Below, piece after piece: positions 37,901 to 50,400 of a stretch of DNA of 64,000 nt. Made by a program: the position numbers and the translations under genes. The notes under the pieces were generated by a model, which did not search any database, was not told the origin of the DNA, and saw nothing but the letters and a program-made list of their open reading frames with translations. The stretch spans positions 8,769,463 to 8,833,462 of the forward strand of contig NC_036456.1 of NCBI RefSeq assembly GCF_002775205.1, read 5' to 3'. This DNA comes from Xiphophorus maculatus (lineage: Eukaryota; Chordata; Actinopteri; Cyprinodontiformes; Poeciliidae). Each line of letters begins with the position of its first letter. Position 1 is the first letter of the stretch.

Positions 37901-40276
37901 ATCATTTTGGTGAAATTTCACATCTGACCTGACAATTCAAACTCAAGTCCAGTTAGATTATTTCAGCAACATCACACACAGATTGGTTGTAGCTTATTTA
38001 ACACAGTTTATACAAAAAGTCTGAGTCAGTTTAGCCTGCAGTCAGTTCTTTCTGTGAAATGGAGATATTATTGAGTTCTGTTCATTTTATAGAGATCAGG
38101 GAACTAAAGACACTTTCAGGATGAATGGAGGTCAGTCTGACTCACATGACACTGTCAGTCTGATGGCTTCACTCCATCCTGTAAACTCGTAGCCTCTTCT
38201 ACCCATACAGCTGTATTCTCCACTGTCAGCCTCAGTAGCTGTGATGATCATATATTCACTGGATGATGGAGAGTTTCTATTGGTTGTTTTCCATTCATAT
38301 GTCCACTCAGTTCCTCCATCATCCTGGATCTCACATCTCAGAGTGACTTTCTCTCCTCTGTATATCAGAGACCAGTTTGGTTGTGAAGTGACTGAAACTC
38401 TGTTGGAAACTACAGGAAGAAACATGATTAGAAAAACAAAGAGTCTGAAAACTAAACAATTAATTATACCGTGTAGCATCTGTAATAATAATGTCAATCT
38501 AAGATTTTTTCCTCTGATGTGTCATTTAACATACCATAAATTTCATGTATCAATAAAATGTCATTAAAATGTCTTGGAAGAATGTAAATCTCAATGTGCA
38601 CCACAACATCTCACAAAAACATAAATAAATGTAAACACATAGAGTTCATTTGCTTTTCTCTCATATTTCTGCACATTTTTTCAGCAAAAACTTTAACAAA
38701 ATGATTCAATTCAGCTGAATGAATATTAATAATTGAACAAATTATGAATCTTAACTCATATTTATATCTAGAACAAGATATTATCTCTCTAAATGTGACA
38801 GAGTAACAAACTTCCTTTAGTGATCATTTCAAAATGGATTTCTCATCAGAAAGTTTACAATGTTTTCTTCCCAGATAAATTTATAAACTCACCTCTCTTA
38901 TAAATGGTGACTTCATCACTCATAGTTGTCATAAAGTTTGTTTCTGTCATGAATCCTCTGCAGGTGTAAATTCCTCCTTCTGTGATGATGAAAACTCCAT
39001 CTGATCGAGGAGAAACTCTGGTCTGATAGGTGGATGAAGATTCTCTGAAGAGCTCAAATGTTAAACCAGCAGGTTTGTCCACAGAACAGGTTAATGTCAC
39101 ACTGCCCCCTGGTGGTATGGTTGTTTTGTGTGGAGCCAGAGTTGCCTTGATTTCTGCAGGTTAGAAAGCAACAAAGATTGTTGCATAGATTAGGAGTCAT
39201 TTGCAACAATGCGAATCCTTTCTTATCAAATCATAACTGAATAACTGAGAGGTTCTTAATGAATTAAGACTCCAACATGTTAGGTTATTAGTGTAATTGT
39301 GGGCAACAATGAAATTACTCTAGACAAGGTTGTACATTATACCCTACAGTACTATACATGGTAATGTCACATTATATTAAACTTCTGTTCCAACACATGA
39401 ATATTATTTTCTTTAAATTAATGTATAAGTTCTGCTACATTTAATTTAGTCTTTATTCTCCATCAATTAGCCATGCTTCATGATCTTCTACTGACAAAAA
39501 AATAAATAAAGTTTGTTCCTATGAAGGTAAATATTTTGTTCAGATTTAAAACAACATTTCATTTCCTAACAAAGATTCTAAAATCATAACTTAGTGGAAA
39601 CCAACAGGACTTTTATAGCCTTCTGTACTTCTCTGATAAATCTGCTTTGTTTTATCTTCGAAATTATAAATTGACACTCCAGGTCAGTCTTGAGAGTCGG
39701 CAAAAAGACACAAAGAGGAACAAGTTGTTCTGCGCAACCATAGGTTTCAAATTTAGTTTTCTTTATTGTTCAGCTTCCTCTCATCTACTGTGTATTATAA
39801 CATGTCAATATAATGTATTCCAGAAATACAAGAGAATATTGTTGCAGAAAGAAATGCTATAATCTAAATACAATTTACTTACCATCAGCACGTCCATGAA
39901 GCAAAGAACTGAGCACTGCAATAAAGATCAAGGTTTGGTCAGACATTATCCAGCTAGTTAAGAATAAAAATCACAATGTGATTTTATTCACTTTAGATGA
40001 AGATTAAAATAAAAATGACTGTTTAAAAATAATAAAGACATAAATATCACATTATGTCCAATATTTGTCAAAACAGAGACCAAAGCTGCTTGAATTGCAA
40101 TGCTGATTACAAAATGAGGAAAAAGACTCGAGTCTTCTCTTTTCAACACTATTAGATCGTAACAGATATACACGGCCACATGTTATCATGAAGAAATATT
40201 TTCCTTAAACTCTGAGCAGAAAGTCAGTGATGTACTTACAGAAAAAGCCCAGCATGCAGAGCAGAGCAGGTTTCAT
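30528..40276 (-). CDS. Gene C: six-Ig-domain FCRL/LITR-like receptor with two ITIMs and an ITSM-like motif
   Basis: Fourteen coding exons: signal 40276-40240, 39915-39883; Ig 39153-38893, 38409-38146, 37686-37414, 36422-36102, 34994-34728, 32654-32403; TM 32188-32063; tail 31946-31931, 31845-31754, 31238-31188, 30990-30937, 30565-30528. Total 2,085 nt (694 codons plus stop), in frame. It is the closest paralogue of gene B but lacks the Thr/Pro linker, B's fourth and fifth Ig exons and one copy of the membrane-proximal Ig exon. The tail carries SVYSSL and SLYETI (ITIMs) and TDYANI (fits the ITSM pattern TxYxxV/I). The terminal exon stops after GRRNPAATEAAV, whereas gene D's equivalent continues into VYSEI. 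An AATAAA on the minus strand near 30319-30326 is a possible polyadenylation signal. Predicted inhibitory or switch-type leukocyte receptor. Confidence 0.8.
32063..32188 (-). CDS. Gene C transmembrane exon
   Basis: A 42-codon exon almost identical to gene B: VTVSSPVSSSFP, hydrophobic core through IIGPVVG and LLLW, then SCRRSK. The donor is GTGAAA, slightly weaker than GTGAGA in gene B. Confidence 0.85.
32403..32654 (-). CDS. Gene C Ig exon 6 (membrane-proximal trio, third)
   Basis: An 84-codon phase 1-1 exon starting DDYHDDVILVSPVHPV. It has TLSCRYIKQ where the other copies have SCRDK, then FFYHNN and YKCQHSG. Single copy, unlike gene B. Confidence 0.82.
33409..33637. mobile_element. hAT-like MITE in a gene C intron
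   Basis: Starts CATTGGTTCC and ends GAACCACTG, flanked by the imperfect 8-bp repeat CTCCAATG / GTCTAATG. Gene B's homologous introns (near 9635 and 11655) are empty. Confidence 0.65.
34728..34994 (-). CDS. Gene C Ig exon 5 (membrane-proximal trio, second)
   Basis: An 89-codon phase 1-1 exon starting DPRPAASLSVNPDRVQHF, with SLSCEG, AEWRV, SDCSYWG, STCTINPY and VFWCES. The two extra cysteines of gene B's copy are conserved. Confidence 0.82.
35136..35697 (+). mobile_element. Probable solo LTR or promoter-bearing insert in a gene C intron
   Basis: Replaces about 50 bp present in genes B and D. It contains CTATAAAAGG at 35259-35268 and AATAAA at 35607-35612, a promoter-to-polyadenylation layout typical of an LTR. 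The boundaries are unclear; ends near TGTGACAG and GTAACA fit TG...CA, but no target duplication is evident. Confidence 0.5.
36102..36422 (-). CDS. Gene C Ig exon 4 (membrane-proximal trio, first)
   Basis: A 107-codon phase 1-1 exon starting APKPQPVLSVSPSWPNPG, with TLSCEG, GWRFFWYK and GYKCRAERG. It follows Ig exon 3 directly because the two extra domains of gene B are absent. Confidence 0.82.
36915..37097. mobile_element. hAT-like MITE with perfect 8-bp target duplication
   Basis: Flanked by GTCTAAAC at 36907-36914 and 37098-37105; ends CAGGGGTGTC and ACCCCTG. It sits at the point where gene C lacks the two Ig exons present in gene B. Confidence 0.85.
37414..37686 (-). CDS. Gene C Ig exon 3
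   Basis: A 91-codon phase 1-1 exon without an internal Met, found by alignment to gene B. It starts ADKPRATLKAETRIIPAGG and has LTCSV, GWKFYWY and KYSCRGRRG. The frame is open throughout and both splice sites match. Confidence 0.8.
38146..38409 (-). CDS. Gene C Ig exon 2
   Basis: An 88-codon phase 1-1 exon, near-identical to gene B 22730-22467, with TLRCEI, WTYEWK and GEYSCMGRRG. Splice sites are canonical. Confidence 0.82.
38893..39153 (-). CDS. Gene C Ig exon 1
   Basis: An 87-codon phase 1-1 exon starting EIKATLAPHKTTIPPGG, with LTCSV and IYTCRG and Leu at the core Trp position, as in gene B. It follows the signal exons directly because the linker exon is missing in this gene. Confidence 0.8.
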
Positions 40277-40340
40277 CCTGGCATCCAGAACGGCTGCACA
40301 GCTCAACTGAAAGGCTTCTACTTGGTTTGAATTGTGTTCA

Positions 40341-40347
40341 TATAAAA
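40341..40347. promoter_or_regulatory. Possible TATA-like element of gene C
   Basis: Same element and distance as in A and B. Only about 300 bp of homologous upstream DNA remains before the recombination junction at about 40578, so any promoter shared with A and B should lie within it. Confidence 0.25.
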
Positions 40348-40618
40348 GGAGAAATTAAGTCTAAAATATATATGACATCAATAAGTTTCATGCTTCTACT
40401 TCTTAGTATCACCTCTCTGTGTTTCCTTCCCTTTCATACTAACTTCACACCACAACAGCCACTGAGGCTGCAGCACTTGATGCTGGTTTGTATTTCCTGT
40501 CCGTTGCAGAGATATTTTAACCTTATGCACAAAATGTTTTTTGCAGGCTCGCACAGAAACATCCAAATAAACAAATAACATTCCAGTTAATCATAAAGAT
40601 GTTTAATGTGAGACGAAC

Positions 40619-40811
40619 CATGAAGCAGAGAACTGTAAACAGAACCGTCATTCTGGGTCACTTCATGATTTGTAGCTGAGGCTGGATTGATGCTCTCTGG
40701 TTGATTCAATCTGAAAATAATAGAGACATAAATGCATTAATGGAAGTAATTATTTGATGCATGATTAGAAAGAGAGAACAAATATTCTTACTGACCTGTT
40801 ACTGCTTAAAT
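40619..40811 (-). pseudogene. Orphan cytoplasmic exons between genes C and D
   Basis: Exact-looking copies of the 16-nt exon (40811-40796) and the 92-nt ITIM exon (40710-40619, SVYSSLLH) of gene C lie here without TM or terminal exons. The copied block (40580-40905) abuts the upstream region of gene C. They lie downstream of gene D's last exon, in the same orientation, so use as alternative 3' exons of D is conceivable but unsupported. Confidence 0.75.
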
Positions 40812-40905
40812 CTGCAGGGGAAAAAGATATTTAATGATTCATGTTAACACATTAGAATAAACTTGAACAAATAAAGTGTTTGACTGAAAATGATCTAATG
40901 TGATC

Positions 40906-42686
40906 ATAAAAAACCCAGAGGTGTGAAAAAACAGAGGAGAGTTTAGAAACACTGTGGTGGAGGTGAAACAGGAAAGACCAAGTTCTTAAGCTCTAAAAAT
41001 ATGCAGCAAGTAAAGAACATGGTCATGTTGAAATAAACATTTAATCTTCACCTCACATTTATTAAAAATGTATTATAGAGATTCAAGTCAACAACGGCAT
41101 ATCTAAATAATAAATTTTTTGGTTATCAAAACGGTCAACATGCTGCCTTAATGTGAGTTTTTCCATTTGACTCTTATTGTGCATGTTAGCACTGAGCTAA
41201 TGTGGCTTAGTGCCACACCAACAGGGGGAGCCAGTGAGTCAGAACCCAGGGAGGCAGAGACCAGCTGCCTCCCTGGGTTTGAATAGAAAATTGTAATCCC
41301 AGTGGGAGCACCAGAGTACTATCATTGTGTGAATTTGAGCATATTTTAAATTAGTGAAAGTAATTTCATGCGAGTGAGTCTTTTCTAAAGCTGCAGAGGT
41401 AGTGAGTCAGAAGAGGAGCAGACTGAAGACACATTAATCTTTTTTTTTTTTTTTTAATAAAAATCTTTGAATGTTATTCATTCAAAGATTCAATAGATGT
41501 TACTATTTAGCTCCATACACTATTTCAGAGTGTTTCGAGCGCTTGGAAGCAACAGGCCATTTTCAGATCAACTGCCTCAAAGCGGTTCAGTGTTACAGGA
41601 AGCCTCAGTTTCACCATCAATACCAGAAACCATGGAGGAAACAAGCAGCACAGAGACACATCTACAGACCACCAGCAGTAACTGAAGGCTCTGCAGCTGC
41701 TTAGATTCTCAGCACCTTGATGAGGATGATGGAAAACACCTGGGCAGGTGGCCCAGCGGTATCAAACAAAGATCCTTAGACAAGGATGACACTCTTGGAA
41801 GAAAAAAAAACCCCATCAGAATCCTAATAAAGACTGATACTAGAAAAAGGTGCATCTCATTGGGATTTTCTGAATGTCCATCAAAAAGCAACTAACTGTT
41901 AGAAGGTGGAAAATAAAACGTAACTTTAACATTTTCTCACAAATAAAATTATTGCATTCATGTCAGGCCCCTTCACTATGACGATTATGCTCTATTAGAG
42001 GTGACAAGTGTAGAAATAAAGTCTTCAGCGTGGGGGGTCGCGACCCCTGCGCACGAGATTTCTGATTAACTAGTAGACATTAAATATTTTGGTATTTTTT
42101 TTATTCATTATTATGTCTTTGAATACACGTTAACATGAATCCAACATGTAAGAAATTGATTGAAAAAGAGGCATAAAATGATGTTGACCAGTCATAAATG
42201 AACACATTCAGCAATCAAAAATCTGTACATTGTGGTAAAAGTTCAGCATTTCTGATTTGGTTTGAATAAACGCACGGTGACTAATCAATCAGCGACCGAA
42301 TATTTTAGAAATGCAACATAAAAACACATCAAATAACTAAAACAAAAATATATGAATTATAATTATATGGTTAAAAAAATACTAGGAGTGGGAGATACTG
42401 TAAAACATATTATGCATTTGTAAAATAAACCATAAAAAATATACAAAAATATTTAATGTATTCAAACTTCACCATAGCCTCTGTGAACGACTAATAATTT
42501 CTGGAGTTTAAAAAAAAAAAAATTATCAGCATAACTGAGTGTTTTTCAGAAAATGTGGGTGTCTAACACAGTTCTGTACAGACTTTTAAAAACACATGAA
42601 AAATGTAAGAAAATAAAGCATTTAAGAATGTTGTTGTGAGATTACCTCGTGTAATAAATCCCGTAATAAGCCAGTAAAATGTGAAG
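40906..42686. other. Intergenic segment between genes C and D
   Basis: AT-rich DNA with a poly-T tract near 41438 and a MITE-like GGGGGGTCGCGACCCC end near 42032. No gene is recognised; it should include the 3' UTR of gene D. Confidence 0.5.
41243..41279. repeat. 15-bp perfect hairpin
   Basis: AACCCAGGGAGGCAG and CTGCCTCCCTGGGTT separated by seven bases, in the intergenic DNA between C and D. No associated gene or terminator function is evident. Confidence 0.6.
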
Positions 42687-43272
42687 CTACATGATATCGT
42701 TACCCACAGTTGCTCTTGTTCTGATTTCAGAATAAACTTCATCTGCTGCTGCAGGACTTCGCTTTCCTGTGAATGAAGAGGCCATTATTAATTCTTATAT
42801 ACTCAACCAAAGAGACTGCGTGTCAAACACAAGACATATTAGCAAAAAGAAGGATAAATGCAGGCTATATCTTTACCTTTCTGCTTTTTCTGATAGTTCA
42901 TGTTAGCATAAATTGGAGTTGAGTCTGAAACAGAAAACGTCAGAGTAATGATACAGTGATGTCAGATTTATCAGTTTCTGGTGTTGTCTAGAGTTAGTAT
43001 GTAGTTAGTCAGGACAGCTGATAATCTGACCTGAAATCATCTGCAGCGTAAAGACATGAGGACATATTTCACTACCAAGAACTCACAGTTTTCCCTGAAG
43101 TTTCTCAGTTCAATCTGGGAGTATGCAGGAGGTCTGGGTTTGTCTGCTACTGAAACATATCATGTTTATAGATTAGTTAGTGATTCTCTCAAATTAAATA
43201 GCACAGAAATGACATGTTGAGCCTTACCATTTCCTGCTAATGTGGAAATATTCACTGAGTCGTAGAGATGAA
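42687..43272 (-). CDS. Gene D cytoplasmic exons
   Basis: Exons 43272-43228 (VHLYDSVNISTLAGN), 43149-43087 (VADKPRPPAYSQIELR...), 42924-42877 (DSTPIYANMNYQKKQK) and 42766-42687 (GKRSPAAADEVYSEIRTR..., TAG at 42689-42687). There are four YxxI/V/M motifs, spaced too widely for an ITAM. All splice sites are canonical and the phases agree. Confidence 0.76.
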
Positions 43273-44428
43273 CTGACAGAAAAGAAAACAGAGTCAGAAG
43301 CTTTTAAAAATTGAAATAGGTGAAATAATTACAATTCTAGAAAATAAAAATGGACTTTTTCTTTTCATCTTGTTTTTTCAGTCACTTGTTTGAATCTCAT
43401 TTAAATTAAGGTTTTATTTTTATTACATGGCATAGAGGAGAAGTTCTGACTTCTAAAATATTACACATATACTGAATGTAGTAGAAAACTGCCAGTAATT
43501 TATGATAGAAAGAAAAAGAAAGACTAATTTAACAAAGCACAATAAAAATGATAAAGAAAAATGCTTTTGCATTATTTAACTTAAGCCTGGATTTTGTGCT
43601 ATAGCATCACAGTACATCTAGAATAAAGATTTTTTTTTTAAATGAACAATCAGATCTAGTATGAACAGAAAAATGTCTCACCGTTGTTCCGTCTGCAGGA
43701 CAAGAACAAGAGCAGGAGGAGAACCAGAAGGATTTTAACAACTGGTTCGATGATCAACAGCACAAGAAATAAAGAGCTGGCAGGACTGGACCCAGTTACT
43801 GAAAACAAGAAACATCAACAAGGAAGAAATATTTTTGATCTGCAGATTGTGTGACATTTTCTGCTTGAAGAAAAAGTGACTTTATGCTAAATACTAAAAA
43901 TCTGCTAGAACATGCTAAGAAAACAGGATGCTAAAAACATCCTCAGTGTTCACCTTGCTCTTCTACAACATTTCAAGTTTCAATGAATAAAATGAACCAA
44001 ATATTTTCATCCTCCTCACCTCTAACAGACATCCAGCTCCTTGGTGACTCTTTTCCTGAATGTTGACATTTGTAGAAACCTTCATCTGACTTTGACACTG
44101 CAGAGATCTTCAGCTCCTCTCTGCCGTCATTATTGATGAGTTTATTATTATGATAGAAAAACACATTGGAGAGAAGATTTTGTTTCTTATCTCTGCAGCT
44201 CAGAGTAACAGGATCTCCTTCAGTCACAGGATGAACAGGGCTCACCAGGATAACACCATCATGATCATCATCTGTAAAACAATCAGAGAATATTCAGTTC
44301 AGGAACATTTCTTTAACCTGTGTCAATAATTTAAAGTGTAATGTTATTTTTTTGCAGACAGCAAAGTCTGTGTGATCAGATAAAATAAGGTGAAGCTAAT
44401 GGTTCCCACAGTATCCTAATGACCATAA

Positions 44429-44459
<31 letters not shown>

Positions 44460-47400
44460 CTGTTGTTCCTGGGGCTACAACAGATCCCAGGAACAACATT
44501 AGACATCTCAGTCCAGAAATGTGCAGTCCTTGGCACAGCCAAGATACTGCGCAGAACCCTCAAGCTCCCAGGCCTCCGGTAGAGGACCCGAGCTCAGAGG
44601 ATAAGAACCACCCGCGGTGGGTGAGAAGGGAATTTTTAAATTTTATATATCACTTATCAGACACACACGTATATACAGTATATGTGTCCGTAGTTCTCTA
44701 GATACAGGTGATCAGCTGCACATGCAGGCTGCAAAGTGAGATACATGTTTTCGGTTTTGGTGGTCAGCAACAAGAGACAGTGACCAGCGATCACCGATCA
44801 TACACTTTGTCACAGAAATCGGCCGATTGTCATTGGTGCCGATCGATCGGTACACCTCTAATATTTAGTCATTGCTTTATTTTTTACTAGAAAAGGTCGT
44901 CCATCTTTTCCTGAATTCTGATAAAATAGTTGATCTTTGTGGTCTTCTTCCACTTTATCTCCTCATATCCTCTAGTCTTTGTTAACCTCAGCTTGAAAGG
45001 TAAACAGATCTGTGCTTTTTCAGGAAATGACTTAATTTGGATAAAGCCTCAAAAAAAAAAAAAAACAGTTTAAGGACATTTTTGAAAACAGTTTAGACAA
45101 TAGAGAAAAAAAAACAACATAACCATAAAAGCAAATGTTTCCTGGAATTATGTCTTTAGGCCAAAAAGGGACACAGTCTTTAAAATGACATAATCTGATT
45201 ATTTGAGTTTACCTTTGTATAAGCTATACAGCAATCCATTGGAAACCATTTACATGATGGGTGATCAATTTTACATTTTAATCTGAATGAATTTTAAACA
45301 GTGAGCAAAACAAAAAAAATAAACTATCTGATACCATAATGGAAGAAAAATGGCACAAAAATCCTACACAATAGATTATTTTGTGATTTAACCTCAGTCT
45401 ATACTATGATATTTACAATATTTAATATATTTTCAATGTTTAAAGAAAGAAAAACAAATAATAAGCCAGATCTTACCGTGTTCAGTGATGTTTACTGCGT
45501 TGCTAAACTCTCCAGATTTTGACTCACACCAGAACACTCCATCCCTATAATAGTACGGGTTAATGGTACATGTAGATCCAGTCATTGTCCCCCAGTAGGA
45601 GCAGTCTGACAGTCCATCTCTTTCTATAAACCTCATCACTCTCCACTCAGTAGAGTTTCCCTCACAGCTCAGAGACACAGAGTCAGATCTGAAGTGTTGA
45701 ACTCTGTCAGGATTCACTGAGAGAGAAGCTGCTGGACGAGGATCTGAAAACAAGACAGGATTTCATCTGAGAACAGAAACATCTTTAAAATGTTTCATTA
45801 AAATGGTTTGTTTCTATAGTAATAAAGATTACAGGAAACATTTATTTCTCCTTTAAAACTTTTCAAATATTTCATCAAAGTACAAAATATTTGCAAATAT
45901 TTGATGTATTTTAATGAAAGTACAAAACAATAACAGATTCCCTCTGGTTTACACATTTCTTTAAGATACAGTATTTTGCTTGTTTTCTTATTGTTTTATT
46001 TTAAATGAAATAAACTATCAAAGCAGAAATAATGATTTCATTTTTTACAAACTCACATTGGATTTTAACTGTGAATGTTTATCAGCATTTCCTGATCAAT
46101 GTTTTTATCTTCAAACTTTAACATTTATTGTCTGGATTTGTCAAAAGTCTTCACAAAGTGAATTTTTTACCACATATTTCATTCAAGTTACACATAAAAC
46201 AAATACAAACATTACAGTAAGAATCCAGGGTAATTCATGCTTATTATCCTACATTATGAATGATCCATCAATTTATATTTTTATTTCTAATGTCATGTTA
46301 ATTTCCAACATCTTAAAAAAAATCTAAATAAAATAAATATTGGATCAGGATAAAAACCTCAAGTTATTTTTATTGAGGTGAAAGACAGAAATAAACTGAC
46401 CTGCAGACCAGATAAACTTTGGTTCACTGTAATAAGTGTAAAACTTTGGTTCTCCTCTTTCTGCTCTGCACACAAATCCTGCTGTGTGAGTCGATCCATT
46501 AATGATGAAGGAGTTCTGCTCAGTCCCATTGGTGCTGCCAGGAAGCATCTCATAGCTGTAGTATCTGCGGGGTGGATCAGGAACAGCTTTATACCAGAAG
46601 AACCTCCATCCTGCTGATTGAAGCTTCAAACCCTCACAGCTCAGAGTCACTGAGGCTCCAGGATTCGGCCATGATGGAGACACAGAGAGGACAGGCTGAG
46701 GGGGAAACGCTGGAGAGAGATTTGAAACTGGGTCAAACATTTGTCCTGAACATCTCTCATCTTTTCCTTTTAATTCTTTTTAAGGGTTATTTTTCTATCA
46801 GATATATTTAAATCAAAGATTTACATTTTTTCTTTTACATACTGTATTTCATTTGTTTTTTTATTACTATTTTAAACTTCATCTAAATTCACATTGCATT
46901 TTTAAATGTTGAGTTTCAATTCAACTCCCCAGTTACACTTATTGATATAAGCTGTTAACTTTTTTTTAAAACTTTGATCAAGGTTTCTCTGGACTTTCTG
47001 AGGGGCATCAATATCAACTATAAATACACTATTAAAAATACACATGGTAGCAAATTTAATCCAGTTTTGGATTAAAAAAAGAAGAAATATTTTGTTTTTT
47101 TTCCGAAGAGTTTTTGCGGCGCTAGTGGCTCGTATTTTTTCGACAGTAGGCAGACAGGAAGGAGGGTGAGGAGAGGGGGAAGACATGCGGCAAAGGTCAT
47201 CGGGACCGGGAGTCGAACCCACGACGAGGACTAAGGCCTCCAAACGTGGGGCGTGCTAACTCCCTGCACCACCACAGCACGCCTCTATTTTCTGTTGTTT
47301 AATTTAGTTCCTGCAAAAAGGGAAATAAATACAAAGCATTTTCAGGTTGAGTTGAGGTCAGTCTGACTCACATATCACAGTCAGTCTGACAGCATCACTC

Positions 47401-50400
47401 CACTCTGTTAGCTCAAAGTTTCTGTTTCCTCTGCAGCTGTAATCTCCACTGTGGGACTCAGTAATGTAGTTGATGCTGTATTCACTGGATGATGGAAAGT
47501 TTCCATTGGTTGATCTCCATTCATACGTCCACTCAGTTCCTCCCTGGATCTCACATCTCAGAGTGACTTTCTCTCCTATGTAGATCTGAGACCAGTTGGA
47601 TTGCAGAATCAAACTGGGTTTATTGGGAGCTAAAGAAATAAATATCTGGTTAGCAGTTTACCACAACAATCCAGAGTAAAATTTAAGTGTTAATTTAACA
47701 CTTTCCCTGAGAGAAGCTACTTTCTAAAATCATTTAAAAAGTATCAATGTTTCTTCCAAACTGTCCAGCAGCTCCTTTAAGATTAGTTTTTATTTTATTT
47801 AATAAGAACCTTTCAAAATAAAATGACATCAGCTTAACTTGTAGCAAAGCAGAAAGAAATTAAGAGTGGGTTTCAGATTTTTAAATGCTGCTTGGTTGTT
47901 TATGTTTTTAATATTAGTTATTAATAACTAACTAGTATTAGTTAGTTAACCTGTGTTAAACATGTATTTTATAACATAACAAAAATATGCTTCACCTATA
48001 CCAATATGAAAAAATGATTCAATCAGGAAAAAAAACTACAAGCATCAATGGCTGCAGATCAGTGTTATGCCATCATTATGGGCTAACACAGCAAAATGGC
48101 CGCTAGCAACAATTTCTGATTCCTTTTGTGGGTCTCTATCAGCTACGACCTAAACAGAGCCTAGTGTGTCACTTCCTTTGACCTTAGCTCTGCGCATCTG
48201 TGCACTATGTGTGTGTGTGTGTCTGTTTCTGTCTGTATACAAGCATGCAGGCAGCTAAAAGAAATAGAGAAAAACAGAGAATTATTTATTCCCAACAAGT
48301 TTCATAAAGTAGACAGTGTTAGTGTGGATGGAGAGCGGCCATTGGTTTGTTTATCAAACATAAACATAAAATCAGAGAAAAAAAAAAGGATTTTGTAGAT
48401 TTGGTTTCGGACACTTTTCAAGAAGGAACTCACAGGTTGTTTTAATGGTAACGTCTTGGCTTACAAGGCTGATGATAGCAGGATTTCCTCTCACTCCTGC
48501 ACACCTGTAGATTCCTCCTTGTGTCACAGTGATTTCTCTGTTTTCTTCATTATTTGTTGTGATTTCAGCTTCAGGAGTGTCTGAGGTCCGTCTGAACCAT
48601 CTATACTTCCATCCAGCAGAGGGCTCCACTGAGCAGCTCAGTGTCACACTGCCCCCTACTGGTATGGTTGATGAACCTGCTGTCAATGTGGCCGTGGGTC
48701 TGTCTGCTGTTAATAGAAACAAAAATAAGTACATCTTACAACAAAAGACATGAAATAATGTATTTTTCTAAGTCTTAAAGTAAATATATGTTCATAGTAT
48801 AATATGACTGGTTATATTTATTTACTCAGAAAATATAATAAAATATCAATCAATGTTATTTTTACATCATTAAGTTAACGAGGTAATTAAAACAACAACT
48901 TTGTTTTTGTCCACAGAAAAATCCAGTGGTTGGTTCTCAAGTTAAACATTTTTTAAATTAGTTTTGTTGTGTTTTATGATTTGTGACTGACTTCATTTTG
49001 CATAAAAAAACTCACAAAGGCAGTAATACTGCCAGTAAGATGATCAGATTATCCTTGTGTATACAAACAAATAAATAAATAAATAAACAAAATATCTGAA
49101 ATGAAGTAGAGTAAAAATATGGATATACTTTGTCAAGGTTATCCTTCATTGGTTAGGGTTAATATGTGATTTAAAATACTTCAGGTTTATCTAACACAGT
49201 GACAATATTACTGCAGTTTGTTTGATTTGAGCTCCTCCTACGACCACAGCACTGATATTCACCACTATGAAGAAATAACGTGCTGCTTTTATGTGGTATG
49301 TAGGACAGATATGATTTATTATTCCTGTTCAGCTTGTATTCCCAGTCAGAATCTTCTCCTTCATTCATGTCACATCTAAAGGTAACAAACTCTCCAGAAT
49401 AAAAAGTCGACCAGTTGGGCTCAATAGTCAGCACAGCATCTAAAGCAGAACCAACATTTAGTTAATTTCTTTTCTAGTTAACAATCACTGACAAAACACA
49501 AAAAGAGTGAAAATACAAAAACACAGTAAGATGTGAAATACAGGAGTAAAGATGAGCAGGGCCGTGCAGAAACTTTTGGAGGGCCCCAAGGCCCCAAAGT
49601 TAAAAAGGGGCACATTGAACAAGATCTTAAAACATCCTACAACAACATAGCAACAGTAAATATTAATCAACATTAAATATTAACCAAAAATCTAATATTT
49701 ATTCGATCATACTGTTTGCAGAATCAAACAGGGTTAATTGGGATCTATTTTGTGTTTGTTTAAAAAATTACAATGAAGTCAGACTTTGTTAGCAAATTAG
49801 AACATAATTAAAAGTTGGTTTCAAATTCTTGGGCAATAAAATAGATCATAAATACCAGGTTATATTTAAAATTATATTAGCATTTTGATCAAATTGAGAT
49901 ATATAGAAATGATCAGGGAAAATATGAATTTAATTCGGAAATTAATTGACAGCATAAAACAGCAGCAGCTGCGTGATTGTTGTTGGAGCTTTTTAAATGC
50001 TGCTTGGTTGTTTATGGTTTTTAATAATAGTTATTAATAACTAACTAGTTAGACAACACAGCTTAACTAACTGTGTTAGTTACTAACACATAGTTCATAA
50101 CATAACACAAATATGTTTCACCTATACCAATATGAAAAAATGATCCACTCAGGAAAACATTACAAGCATCAATGGCTGCAGATCAGTGTTATGACATCAT
50201 TATGGGCTAACACAACAAAATAGCCGCTAGCAACAATTTCTGATTCCTTTTGTGGGTTGTGTGTGTGTGTGTCTGTTTCTGTTTGTATACGAGCATGCAG
50301 GCAGCTAAAAGAGATATAGAAAAACAGAGAATTATTTATTCCCAACAAGTTTCATAAAGTAGACAGTGTTAGTGTGGATGGAGAGCGGCCATTGGTTTGT

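Noticed and set aside
41471-41704. Open frames between genes C and D
   Set aside because: They are short, overlap one another in different frames, and have no recognisable domain or splice context.
42877-43149. ITAM in gene D
   Set aside because: YSQI and YANM are separated by 13 residues and YANM and YSEI by 18, wider than the ITAM spacing, and the +3 residue of YANM is Met.
49185-49191. U12-type AT-AC intron to explain the AT donor
   Set aside because: U12 donors read ATATCC; this one is ATAAAC, and the duplicate has an ordinary GT.
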